In this document: piece after piece, positions 24,964-36,500 of the stretch
Layout of the letters: each line of letters opens with the position of its first letter
Position numbering within the stretch: the stretch's first letter is position 1
Assembly: GCA_003339415.1 (NCBI GenBank)
Contig: PDHQ01000077.1
Location: 81,565 to 145,564, forward strand
DNA: 64,000 nucleotides
Reading direction: 5' to 3'
Source: Ophiocordyceps camponoti-saundersi (nom. inval.)
Taxonomy: Eukaryota > Ascomycota > Sordariomycetes > Hypocreales > Ophiocordycipitaceae
The notes under the pieces: model-generated
Told to the model about the DNA's origin: nothing
The model's database searches: none
The model's input: the letters and a program-made list of their open reading frames with translations, nothing else
Program-made: the position numbers and the translations under genes

Positions 24964-25186
24964 ACTTATAATAAGTTATTACTAAGTACTAAGATATTTA
25001 AATTATTAAATACTAACTAAATATTAGTTAAAATATATTTATAATTTATTAAAATAGTAATTATAGCTTTTAATATATTAATATTTTAATAATTACTATT
25101 ATTAAAATTATTTTTTTAAATTTAATTATATTTTAAATAATAAGAAATAATCGTTATAAAAATTACCTAGCCTTATTATTAATTAG
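24964..25186. other. C1 internal region, right part
   Basis: This completes C1 between the A1 insertion and C1's right LTR. It has no coding trace. It is inverted and conserved at about 30017-30243 (C3) and direct at about 42870-43156 (C2), which confirms the uninterrupted reading across the A1 insertion point. Confidence 0.75.
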
Positions 25187-25684
25187 TATTAGTTAAGTAT
25201 CTTTCCTAAGCTAAATAGGAGGCTAATATTATATTTTACTCTTATTATTATATATAAGTTAATAGCTATAAGGAACTTTATATATATATATATTAACTTA
25301 ATTAATAAAGTTCGGGTATTTTTATTAAATTATATAGCTAAAAAAATATTATATCTCCTATTTAATATATTTTAGTAAAAAGAGTTACGAATAATTAATT
25401 TAATAATTTTATTTATAATTTCTTACTTAAATAAAAATACGGAAAAGATTAATATATTATATACTTATCTAGCTATATTTCCTCTTACCCTTAATTCCTA
25501 TTATATTAATAACGTATATTATATTAATATTATATTAGTCTTAGATTAGTATTATCTTAAATTTAACTTCTTTTTATACGTACCTCTAACCTCTTATTTT
25601 ATTTATATAGAGATAGTAATCTCTGCGACGCGTATCACGCGCGTGTTATATTCCTAAGTAGCTAGTAATATATATATTCTAATA
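25187..25684. repeat. Right LTR of C1 (498 bp)
   Basis: It starts tattagttaag and ends attctaata, followed by the TSD ctaat (25685-25689). It retains less mutated motifs near 25622-25645 (gcgacgcgtatcacgcgcgtg), compared with the left LTR's ataacgcgtattacgcgcgta. That contrast directly displays the RIP transitions. Confidence 0.85.
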
Positions 25685-25689
25685 CTAAT

Positions 25690-26640
25690 AATATTAATCT
25701 CTCCTTATAAATTAAGTATATTATTATATTTAGTTAAAAGATAAGGGGAAAAGATAAGTTTACTCTTCTTAGGAATATTATTTATTAAAATTTTACTAAA
25801 TATAAAAAAGTAACTTAATTAGTATTTACCTTAGAGATATATAATATATTAACTAAGTTTAATATTAAGATATTAATTAAGTTAATATTAATAAGGATCT
25901 AATCTAAACTCAGATTAAGTATAATTTAAATTATTACTTATATTAACTTATATTTACTATATAAGTGCTTTATTTAACTTAGGATAATAAAAGAAAAAAG
26001 ACTTATAATTAATATTATATTAATAAGGGAGTTATATAAGAATCGTAAAGTTAAGGAAATTAAATAAATTAATAAATAAGATAATTTAGTAAATACGATA
26101 ATTAAGGAGAATCCTAATAAAGCGCTAGAACGCTTAGTTAATATAAATATCCTTAATATTAAAATTTAGGATTTTATAATAAAGAAGGAAAAATAGCTTA
26201 ATATAATATAAGCTAAGGAAATAATTCTTCCTAAAAAAGAAAAAGTTACTAATATAAGAAATCTTTAAAATATAATAGTAATATATATAAGTAAGGGAGG
26301 AGATTTATATATAAGTTAAATAAGGAAAAAGGGGTATATTATATAAGATATATTATAAGGAAGTAAGGTAATAAAAGTAAAGTAAGTTTTATTAGTATTT
26401 TTATTATAATATTTTAGATAGAAGCTTTAATAAACTCTTAGTTAATATTAAATTAGTTTTAGAAAAAGATTATATTATTCTTAGTTTAATATTAAATATA
26501 AGAGGAAAGTATATATAAAGGAAAAAAAGGGGGAATATATATAAAGATATTTTATATATAAATAAAGCTTAGAATCTTTTTAGTAAATAAGATATAGATA
26601 ATTATTAAAAACTAAAAGAATATACTTTTAATAATAATAA
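25690..26640. other. Host X, right part; unclassified
   Basis: This sequence resumes after C1. It is very AT-rich, with a purine-rich plus strand at about 26000-26630. A plus frame there is Lys/Glu/Ile-rich with RIP-type stops and might be the remnant of a gag C-terminus or protease region, but no motif supports that. It ends at a truncated C copy at 26641. Whether it belongs with sequence 2184-5787 (certain from the C1 TSD) and also with D (27331 onward) cannot be decided here. Confidence 0.4.
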
Positions 26641-27330
26641 TATTAGTTAAGTATCCTTCCTAAGCTAAATAAGAGGCTAATATTATATTTTATTCTTATT
26701 ATAATAGTTAAATTAAGTATTATAAGGAAGTTTATATATATATATTAACTTAGATAATAAAGTTTAGGTAACTTATCTAAATTATATAGCTAAAAGAATA
26801 GTTTATCTCCTATCTTATATACTTTAGCTAATTAAGTTATAAATAATTAATTTTAATAACTTTATTTATAATTACCTTTTTAAATAAAAATACGGAAAGA
26901 TTAATATATTATATATATATCCTAGCTACCTTTTTTATTACTTAAAAATCCTTATCATATTAATATCGCGCGTTATATTAAAATTACGCTAATCTCGGAT
27001 TAGTATTATCTTAAGTTCGACTCCTTTTTATATATATCCCTAACTTCTTATTTTATTTATAAAAAGATAATAATCTTTATAATATATATTATATATATTT
27101 AACGCGTATTATATTCCTAAGTAGCTAGTAATATATATATATTAATATTAGTAACTTTTCTTTTTTAGTTAGAAATATATATTTATTATATAAGTAATAG
27201 GGAGTATAATTAAGTTCCTTTAGTAGCTATTATAGATTAAATTATTTCTTTACTTTTAAAAACTTATATAGTTAAGGTTTAGTAAATACCTTTTTCTTAT
27301 TAATCTATTAATAAGTTTAAGTTAATAAGT
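26641..27330. mobile_element. Truncated C-family copy: one LTR plus 180 bp internal
   Basis: An LTR at 26641-27147 (507 bp) is followed by about 180 bp matching the start of C internal sequence (compare 6286-6465), then an abrupt change to D sequence at about 27330. There is no second LTR in direct orientation nearby, so the copy is truncated on the right. The left flank is aataa; no TSD can be checked. This copy is more decayed than C1. Confidence 0.75.
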
Positions 27331-27339
27331 TAAGTTTAT

Positions 27340-28010
27340 ATTTTAAATAATTCTTAAAAACTTTAAGATAAAAGTTATTTTTATTTCTAAATATAACTTA
27401 AAGGTAAACTTAATCGTTAAGGTTAAGTATTAGTTAATCTTTTTCGCCCTTATAAAAATAGCTTAGGAAATAGGAAAATAAGTTAAGTTCCTATTTTAAG
27501 CTATTTTAGCTAACTATATAGCTATTAAAAACTTATCTAAAATATCGACCTTTTACCTAATTTATAGATAAGAGCTAGTTTTACCTTTTAAGGTTAAATA
27601 CTTTACCTAGCGCCTTATTAACTAGAATAAGATATAGGAACTTTTTAATATTAATAATATATATAAAGGTATTAGGGAGGAAGAAAGAGGATATAGAAAA
27701 AGCTAGAACCTAAGTTATAACCTATTAATAACGCCTTACTTAAAAGATAGATAATAATATTAAGTATAAACTTTACTTTAAAAACCTTAGAGAAAGAGAC
27801 CTTATCTTTTATTATAATATATAATAAGCTATTAACTTTAGAAGAATTACTAAGTTACGAATAAGGTAAAATAGACCCTATAAGGTAATATTAAAAGCTA
27901 AAGTTACTAGAAGTTATTATTCTAAAAATATAAAATAAGATTAACTTTAATAAAATAGTTTCTAGGGATTATCTTAAAAACTTTTAATAAGCGGAAAATA
28001 GATAATAGTT
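27340..28010 (+). pseudogene. Gypsy integrase C-terminal remnant (element D)
   Basis: The plus-strand frame reads, at about 27546-27600, T-F-Y-L-I-Y-R-stop-E-L-V-L-P-F. This is the conserved block at the end of Ty3/gypsy integrase cores (usually TPF-x-L-x-Y-G-x-E…LP). It is followed at about 27790-27990 by a barrel-like end with a K-L-R/D-x-x-x-G-P-Y-like position and S-R-D-Y-L-K-N-F. Integrase catalyses cDNA insertion. The catalytic core and everything upstream are missing, being replaced by the truncated C copy. Strand and sequence differ from A and B, so this is a third gypsy lineage. Confidence 0.7.
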
Positions 28011-29518
28011 TTCTAACTCTAATAATTAGCTTTTATAAGGAAAAGGACTTACCTTTATTATAATAACCCCTTTTATAGCTAAAAAGGAAGTTAACGCTAA
28101 AATATATAAGGTTTAGGATTCGAATATTAGAGCTTATAATTAAATAGTTTAAAGAAGCTATATATCTTTTAGCGACTAGAATAATAAAGTAATTATTACG
28201 GATAATCTCTTTAATACCTAAACTAAGCTAAAAACTATCTTTAATATTTAGCTTCCTTAAATTATTAAAATATAAAAAGCTTTTTATATTAAAGCTATCT
28301 TATAGTTATTATATAAGCTTTAAAACCTTAACCTCCCTTACCTAGTAATTATAAGAAGGAAGGGGAAATATAATTAGTATATTTAAATAAAGGTATAATA
28401 GTATAATAACCCTTTTTTTATTTTAGCTCCTTTACTAGATCTTTATACTTATAATTAATTACTTTACTTTAGTTTTAAAACTTTCTAAGCTTACTTTTTA
28501 ATATTAAGCTATATATTACCCTCTCTAAGTTTTAGACTATTATCTAAAAATAAGTTAGGTATATTTTTAACTAAGTAAGGAGTAATTTAAGAATTTAGAT
28601 AATCTTTATATATTATAAAATTAATAAAGATTTCTTTACTACTTATAAAATAACCGGATATTTATAAAGCCTTATTATTTTTTACTTTAATAAAATATTC
28701 GATATATTAACGCTAATTATAAATAGCGGCTTTAATTTTATTTTAAATATAATTTAAGTAGCTATAGCTTTTATAGCTAAATATTAAAATATACTTATAA
28801 AAGAAAGTTAAGATATACTTTTTATAGTAAATAATAGTTATAGTTTAAGATTATAAAGAATAGCTATATATTCTTAAGTTATATTATTTAAAAATTAAAA
28901 TAAGTAAGGCTTTAAAATATTTAAGGTATTTATCCTTAATTTAATAGTTAAAGAAAGACCCTTTTAAGTACGCGATCTTAGTTAAGATATAAGTAATTTA
29001 AAGCGTTTTTATTATCTTCTCCTAAAACTCTCTCTCCTTAATTTTAAGGAACTAATAAAGGAAATATTAAAAAGGAGATATCTTAGCTATTTACTATTTT
29101 ATAAAAGCTAGAATATTCTTAGGAACTTTTTCGCGAAAAGCTATTTTAATATAAATTAAAACGCTAAAATATCTAATATTAGTACCCTCCTTATATTAAA
29201 TCTTAAAATAAATATAAACTAAAATATAAGAGGTTAGCTTTAATATTAGGGATTATTTAATTAAAATATTTATATATATATATTTTAAGTAAGGAAGAGT
29301 TTTAAGCGCGGTATAGCTTTATTAAGCTAAAGTTAATAAAATACTTATATTCTTTATATTTATTTTATAAAAAATAAAGTTATAAATATTTAAAAAATAG
29401 TTTTTTACTTTTTTAGCTTACTTTTCTTTAATTAACTTAGAAGCTATTATAATTAAAGTTTTTATTATTAATATATTTAAGTTAAGTAAGTAAAGGAAGA
29501 AAAGATAAATAAAAAAGG
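28011..29518. other. Degenerate region downstream of D integrase
   Basis: About 1.5 kb of AT-rich RIP-mutated DNA separates the integrase remnant from C3. It continues after C3 at 44062 (near-match TSD aaagg/aaggg). Plus-strand frames keep some Leu/Ile/Lys-rich runs without a recognisable motif, and no LTR for D is visible. It could be the D element's 3' region or another old repeat. Confidence 0.4.
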
Positions 29519-30016
29519 TATTAGAATATATATATTACTAGCTACTTAGGAATATAATACGCGCGTAATACGCGTTATAGAGATTACTATCTTTATATAA
29601 ATAAAGTAAGAGGTTAGAGGTATATATAAAAAGGAGTCAAACTTAAGATAATACCGATCTAAGACTAATATAATATTAATATAATATACGTTATTAATAT
29701 AATAAGAATCGAGGGTAAGAGGGAGTATAGCTAGATAGGTATATAATATATTAATCTTTTCTATATTTTTATTTAAGTAAGAAATTATAAATAAAATTAT
29801 TAAATTAATTATTCGGAACTCCTTCTATTAAAATATATTAAATAGGAGACGTAATATTTTTTTAGCTATATAATCTAGTAAAAATACCTAAACTTTATTA
29901 ATTAAGTTAATATATATATATATAAAGTTCCTTATAGCTATTAACGTATATATTATAATAAAAGCGAAATATAATATTAGCCTCTTATTTAGCTTAGGAA
30001 AAATACCTAACTAATA
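29519..30016. repeat. LTR of C3 (498 bp)
   Basis: This is the reverse complement of the C LTR: it starts tattagaatatat and ends acctaactaata. The length is identical to the C1 LTRs. The acgcgttatag and cgcgcgtaatacgcg CpG blocks lie at about 29560-29580. Confidence 0.85.
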
Positions 30017-32565
30017 CTAATTAGTAATAAAGCTAAGTTATTTTTATAATAATTATCTCTTATTACTTAAGGTATAATTAAATTTAGAAAAGTAATTTTA
30101 ATAATAGCGATTATTAAAATACTAATATATTAAAAGCTATAATTACTATTTTAATAAATTATAGATATATTTTAACTAATATCTAATTAGTATTTAATAA
30201 TTCAGATATCTTAGTATTTAGTAATAACTTATTATAAGTTAATATTATTTACTTATTCTTTCTTTTTAAATCTAGTCCGCGGTTTATAAAACCTTATTTT
30301 AATTTTAACTTAGAGTTATATTAGTCTTAGATTAATCTTAGTAATTACTTAGTATACTTTATTTTATAATATTTTATAAAAATTAGAAAAGAATTTTTTA
30401 TAAAGGAATTAATTTAGTAAAATATAAAAGATAAAAATAATAAAAAGGAAAAATAAAAATAATAAAAACGAAAAAGAAACCTTAAGACCGGAGTCCCCTA
30501 ATATTACCCTTAGCACGAACGCCGAGGAGGACGCGCCTTCTACTAAACTTAAAGTATAAGGCGAGCGATATTAATATACTAATAATATTAGTTAAATATT
30601 AACTTAAACTTAAATAAAAATTATATTATTATTAAACTTATATTAATATACTAATTTTTATATAAGAGCGTATTATTACTTATAAAGATAGCTAAAGCTT
30701 AAGCTAAGGCCGCTATTATAAAGACTATTTACTAAGTTAATATTAGCTTATATAATATTTAAACTTAGAAAATAAGCTATATATATATTATTATAATAAA
30801 TATTTATTTTTACGTAAGTATAATAAGCTATTATTAGCTAAAATACTTATTTATAATAAGCGTTAATAGCTAGCTTTTATTTACTTATATAATTAATATA
30901 ATTTTAGTAAGAGGGTATTTTTTTTACGTTACCGCGTTTAATTTAGTTACGCTACGCTTAAGATAATAGCGTAAGTAGCGGCGCGGACGCGAAAAGATTA
31001 TAATCCTTAAGTTACGCGTAATAAGGTATAATCGGAGTCGCCGCGTTTATAAGCGATAATATCTTAACGTATAAGCGGAATAAAATAGCTAATATAACGC
31101 TTAAAGCGCGGGCTACTAAAAAAATAAATAATAAACGTATATATTAAAAAAAAGCTAAGTTTAGAAATATATTAATATTTAATATAATTTCGATTTATAG
31201 CTAACTTAAGGTTAAGTTAAGATTAATATACCTTTTATACGCTAATATATTATCTTATATAGTATATTATTATTATTAATATCGGCTTTTAACTTAAAGC
31301 TTAAGATAATAATATAATAGCCGCGTAGCGTAGTAAAAATATAAGGGTATTACTTAAGTATAAATATAATTTTATCTTAAAATTAGTATAAATCCTTATT
31401 ATACTTAGCTTAAAATTAACTTAAATTTATTTTTAGTATATAATAATAATAACGATAATAATAATAATAATTAACGCGGAGGAGAAGGGAAAAAAGGAAA
31501 TATAAAGCTAAGGCGCGAGGTAATTTATAGGTAAAGTTACTAACTTACTAATTTACCCCTTTATAATAAATATATACCTTTACTTTATATTATTAAAGTA
31601 AACTAATATTTAAAATATTAATATATATTTTTACTATTAAGGTAAATTAATATATAGTAAGTTAGTACGTATTATTATTATTAAAGTTAGTATTTAAATT
31701 AATATATACCTCTCGACTATAAAAGGCCCCCCGTCCCCCCTTTAATTTTCCTTTTTTTCCCCCTTATATTAGTTTTTTTAATATTTATTTTTTTTATTTT
31801 TCGAAAACTACTTAGACCCCTCCTTACTAAATATATCTCTTTTTATTTTATATATTCTATTTATTTTTCTAATTTATAAACTAGAAAAGAAAAGCTATTA
31901 GGGGAGTATAATACCTCTATTATACCCCCGGGGCTATAACGTAAAGAAGAATAATATATATCGTAAAGGCGTTAAATTACTTTAAAAGTATAATAATAAT
32001 AATTAAATAGTAAGAATAAGGCTAGAGATAATAAAACTAAGTTAACGAATATTATAATATAGGAATAAGAAATATTATAAGATAAAGATAACCCTTACTA
32101 GCTATAAGGGTTTATTAGTTAATAGGGGATATTCCCCCTTATAATAACCGATATTTACCGGGGGTCTTTAAAATAAAATACCTTAGTAATATCCTTATAG
32201 CTAATTTATTAAATATTTAGGGGATTTAACTATTAGTCTTATAGCTATCTAGAAATAATTATAACTATAAAACTAGCTAATAAACTTAAATATTTTATTA
32301 TAATATTATACTATATTTTCTTAGTAACGATATATAATATTATAATTATTACTTTATAGCTCTTATTTACCTTCGATAATATAAAAGGATAACGCGAAAG
32401 ATAATTTAATATATATCGCCCTAGGAGGTAATATTAGAATTAATAAGAAAATAATCGAAAATTTACCTAATATTAACCTAAACTTATTAATAAATTAATA
32501 AAGTAAAAGGTATTTATAAGACCTTAAATTATATAAATCCTTAAAAGTAAAAAAATAATTTAATT
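30017..32565. other. C3 internal region, non-coding
   Basis: This is the inverted counterpart of C1 6286-8697 and 24964-25186. At 30220-30245 it preserves the site where A1 inserted in C1. GC-richer blocks occur at about 30480-30560 and 30950-31100. The complement of the TTA microsatellite lies at about 31440-31472, and a C-rich run at about 31724-31745. No gene is seen in 2.5 kb. Confidence 0.75.
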
Positions 32566-32799
32566 TATAATAGCTATTATTATTATTATTTATATATTAG
32601 GGGCCTTTATAATATCTAAAGCTTCTATAATATATTAAGTAGGAAAAATCCCCTAAAATAAAGTAAAACCCCCTAATTATAAAAGAAAAGCTTACTATAT
32701 GCTTATATAAGGGTATAGCGGTAGTTAGCAGCGGTATAATATAATAAGCTTACTACCCGGGGGTAATCTTAGATAATATAAGAAAGTAAAGTAAGGAGG

Positions 32800-32970
32800 G
32801 GAGGGCGGAGAAAGGAAAATTTATAAGGTATAGGGCGGAAAGAGCGGGGCGGTATAGCGTAATAGCGTAGCGCGGGGCGGTACGGGGTAGTACGGGGCGG
32901 TGCGAAGCGAGGCGGTATAGGGCGGGGCGGAGGAAGGAAAGTTTAAGGGGGGGTAAGGTAAAGTAGCGGG
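32800..32970. repeat. GC-rich minisatellite-like block in the LINE G 3' region
   Basis: An array of ggcggta/ggggcggt-type units (gcgg, acgggg, gcgcggggcgg) stands out sharply from the AT-rich surroundings. The homologous block in the truncated copy at about 60480-60605 has several units turned to gtaatata and similar. G-run DNA without CpA is a poor RIP substrate, which may explain its survival. It lies about 250 bp inside the element's 3' end. Confidence 0.7.
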
Positions 32971-33599
32971 GTAGCCGCTTTATTATATATTAATAATTAA
33001 AGGGGGGGGGGCTATATTTTTTTCTTTTCTACCTCCTTTTTCCTTTCCTTTTTTTCTTTTTTTTATTATTTTTAGAAAAAAGTATATTTCTAACCCCCTC
33101 CTTTAACCTTTCCTTTTAACTTTTATAATAAAAGGAAAGTAAAAAAGTTATATAGCTATATTAATAAAATAATAATAATAAATATACTTAAGATTATCTA
33201 TAATAAGCTTTATAACTTCCCTTATATTATATATATAGCCCGATTAGCTAACTATAAAGTTTTATATTAAAAATAATAAGGTAAATAATATTATATAATA
33301 TTAGCTATATATAAAGCTAATAAAGCGTATAAGCTTATAATTAGCTAATTATTATAATTATACTAAGGCTTAGTATAAGTATTAGGAGGTAAGTAATACT
33401 AAAAGTTAAGCTAAAGTTAATATTTAGAGTGCTAACTAAGTTATAAATATATTCGGAGAAGTTACGTACTATTATAACGGAAGTAGCGTAATATATTAAT
33501 AGAGAAAGATAGCTAAGTAGCTTATTAGTAAATATAAAGTAAGGCGGAGTAAAATAAAGCGAAATTTCGAATATAGCTAATAATAAGTAATAGAAAAGA

Positions 33600-36500
33600 A
33601 TTTAAGTTAACTTATATAATATATAAAAGCGGAATAAAGCGTTAAAGCTTTAACTTAATATAATAATAATAATAATATAAGTAAGCGCCCTAGCGAGGTT
33701 AGCTATTTTAATAGCTACTTTTAATATTACTCCCGCTATAATAATTACTAATATTTTTTTTTAAAAGTTTTATATATTAGTGCTAGCTTATTTTAGAATA
33801 TTAAGTAAATAGATAATTATTAGTATAAGCGGAGCGGGAGGCGGAGAGGGGAGTAAAATAATAATAATAATAATAGCGGTAATAAATATAATAATTAAAT
33901 TATAAGCGGAGTAGGCGATAATAGTAAATATAGAGGAGGAAGCGAAAATAGTAATAGAGGGCGCGGTAGCAGAGGCGCTAGCTTAGTTAATAATAATTAT
34001 AGTAATAATAATAAAATCTATAATAAAAGTAAAAAAAGCGGTGCTTATAATAATAATAATTACTATTATTATTATTATTATTACTTAAGAGAACTATATT
34101 ATAAAATTTTTATAAAAATTTTAGTTAAAAATATAAGTAAAAATATAAGACTTTTAATTTTTTATATATAATATAGCATATAATATTAATTAAGTTTAAA
34201 ATAACTTTAATTAAGCGGTAGCGAATTATATTAAAGTTAACTAATTTAAATATATTCTAAAAAATATTTTTAAGCTTTAGCGTATTTTTAATTTAAATTA
34301 CTTAAAAGCGGAGTAAAAGCTAGTATTAAAAAAGAAATTAGAAGTAAAGGAGGATAAGGTAGCGGCCTAAACGCTAATTATTATTATATTAATATTAGGG
34401 AGCGGGTTAGATTAGGTAATAGTTAAAAATAATAAGGAGAGGGCGGATAAAGTTAAAAAAGCGGGCGGAGTAGAGGAGGAGGCGAGCGGAATAAAGGTAA
34501 TAGGAGGTACGAAGGAGAAAAGTAAAAAAGTAACAAAGCCGGAGCCTAAGCTAGACCTTATTTAAGTATTAAAGCCTTTTCCTATAAAATCCGCGTTAGT
34601 AGCGTTAAAGCGCGTAATAGAAAGCGATAATAATAGCTTAAAAGATAAGCTTATAAGCGTTAGAGGTATTATTAAGCGTAAAAAATAAAGTAAAAGGCGG
34701 GGTAAGAAAAGGGGTAAAAAGGTTAAGTAGGCTAAATAAAGCTAAGTAAAGCGGGGGGCGGAAGTAAAAGCGGGGTATAAAGTAAATAAATAATAATAAT
34801 TATATAGTAAAAATATTAAGAATTATCCCCCGCGCCTAAACTTTATACTTAAATATTTTAATATACTTAAATATTATAAAGTAATAAAAAGAGGTTAAAT
34901 TAGCGGAGGCGTTATAGGCGAATAAACTATAAGGCGAAAAAGCTTATAATAGCCTTATAACTAAAAACTTTATTAAAGTCCTTATAGTTTTAAATTAAAC
35001 TTATAAGAAGTATAAGTAAAAGCGTTTTTTTATAAGTAATAAGCTTATATTATAAAGCAAGGTAAGCCGCTATCTTATCTTCCTTATTATTATAAAAGTA
35101 ATAAGGGGTTAAAATTATAAGAACGTTATAAGTATAAAGGAACTTATTAAAGCTAATTTTACTATTACGAAGCTAAGTTAAAGCGTTACTAAGGAATTTC
35201 GGAAAACCCTAATAGATTTATAGGGCGTTACTAGGTTTTAATTAAGGCGGTTTATTAATAAGGTATCCGGAGGATTAGCTATACTTTTAGAGCCTTTTTT
35301 TTTTAGAGTTTTAGCGAAGCTACTATTTTTCGTAAAGGCGGGCTTTTAAAATTTTAAGGGATTAAGAGAAGATATTTAAAGTCCGTACTTAAGTAATAAA
35401 AGAAGATTAGAGGGATTTAAGGGGGATATAAGTAAGGTAAAGCTAACCTTTACGTTATTAGCAGAGGTATACGGAGATTCTCTTTAAAGCGGAGCGGATA
35501 TAAGCTACGGGTTTTTTAATATAAAAAAGTTAGTAGCTATAAGCGGCGCGGTAAGATAAGTAAATATTAATAAAGGGGATAAAAAACTTAAACTTAATAT
35601 AATAAGAAAAGGTAGCTTAGTACGCCCCGAAAATAATATAAAGGTATTTAAACTAAGTTATAGCTAGCTATTAGAAAATAAAGCTCTTAGGTTTACCGCT
35701 TAGCGGGGTTAAAGCGGAGTAAACTATAGCGCTAAAAGCGATAGTAAACTTAATAATTTTAGTATAAACTTCCCTTACTTAGAGAAATAAAAAGCCTTAA
35801 ATAAATAATATAAGTTTAGTTAAGGCTAGCTATTAGTAATTAAGCTTTTTTATAAAATAGTAAAAATAAAGTTTTTATTAAAGCTTATAGTAAATTTAAA
35901 CCCCGAGTATATATACCTTTTATATAAGTTAAATAATAATTTTATTAAAAACTAATAAAATTATATTAGTAGAGCGGGCTTTTATAAAATAAAGGAGCTT
36001 ACTTTTAAGTAGCTAGAAAGTTATTTTATACTTCGCTACCTAATCTTAGTAAATACCCTAAGCTTATTTAAGCTAATAGCGGACTTAAGCGGAGGTACGC
36101 CCGGTACTAAGGATATTAATATTATTTATAAATCTAATAGTAAATATACTAATTACCTATTCTAAATATTTATAAAAAAATAAAATATATAAGATAAATA
36201 GTATTAAAAAGAGCGGGGAGCTTTAAGAGACTCTAATAAAGATAGGGAAAAGGTCCGATAGTTTACCGTTAACTTTTAGGCGGGAGGTATAGTTAAAGAG
36301 GTAAAAGCGGAGGAAAGCTATAATCTATCTAAGGAAGCTAAGGGAGTTAAGGATTTCTATTAGCTTAGAGTACGAGATATAATTAAAAGCGCCTATTATA
36401 TTTAATATTAAGAAGGAAGCGGAGCTTTAGAGGCTTTAGGTAATATAGATAAACTTTATTAAGAGGAGTAAGGCGCTATTAGTAAACCGGTTAAGATAAT

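Larger units (their letters stand above)
5788..25684. mobile_element. Non-autonomous LTR element C1, interrupted by A1
   Basis: Two 498-bp LTRs (5788-6285 and 25187-25684) in direct orientation are flanked by a perfect 5-bp TSD, ctaat at 5783-5787 and 25685-25689. Removing A1 (8702-24963) and its 4-bp TSD leaves about 3.63 kb, of which about 2.6 kb is internal. The internal part (6286-8701 and 24964-25186) has no gag, RT, RNase H or integrase trace in any frame. It holds a TTA microsatellite, purine/pyrimidine runs and short AT-rich blocks, all shared with C2, C3, C4 and C5. This fits a non-autonomous (LARD- or TRIM-like) retrotransposon that relies on another element's enzymes. The sense strand cannot be decided, since no coding region shows it. 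Confidence 0.85.

Noticed and set aside
32760..32970. CpG island or promoter of a host gene
   Set aside because: The GC-rich block is a repeat inside the LINE 3' region and recurs at 60480-60605. No gene lies next to it.
33150..33420. Possible helix-turn-helix (pogo/CENP-B-like) on plus at the low-coordinate end of LINE G
   Set aside because: The segment belongs to the 3' region of a minus-strand LINE and recurs as part of its 5'-truncated copy. The resemblance is weak and unsupported by downstream DDE motifs.
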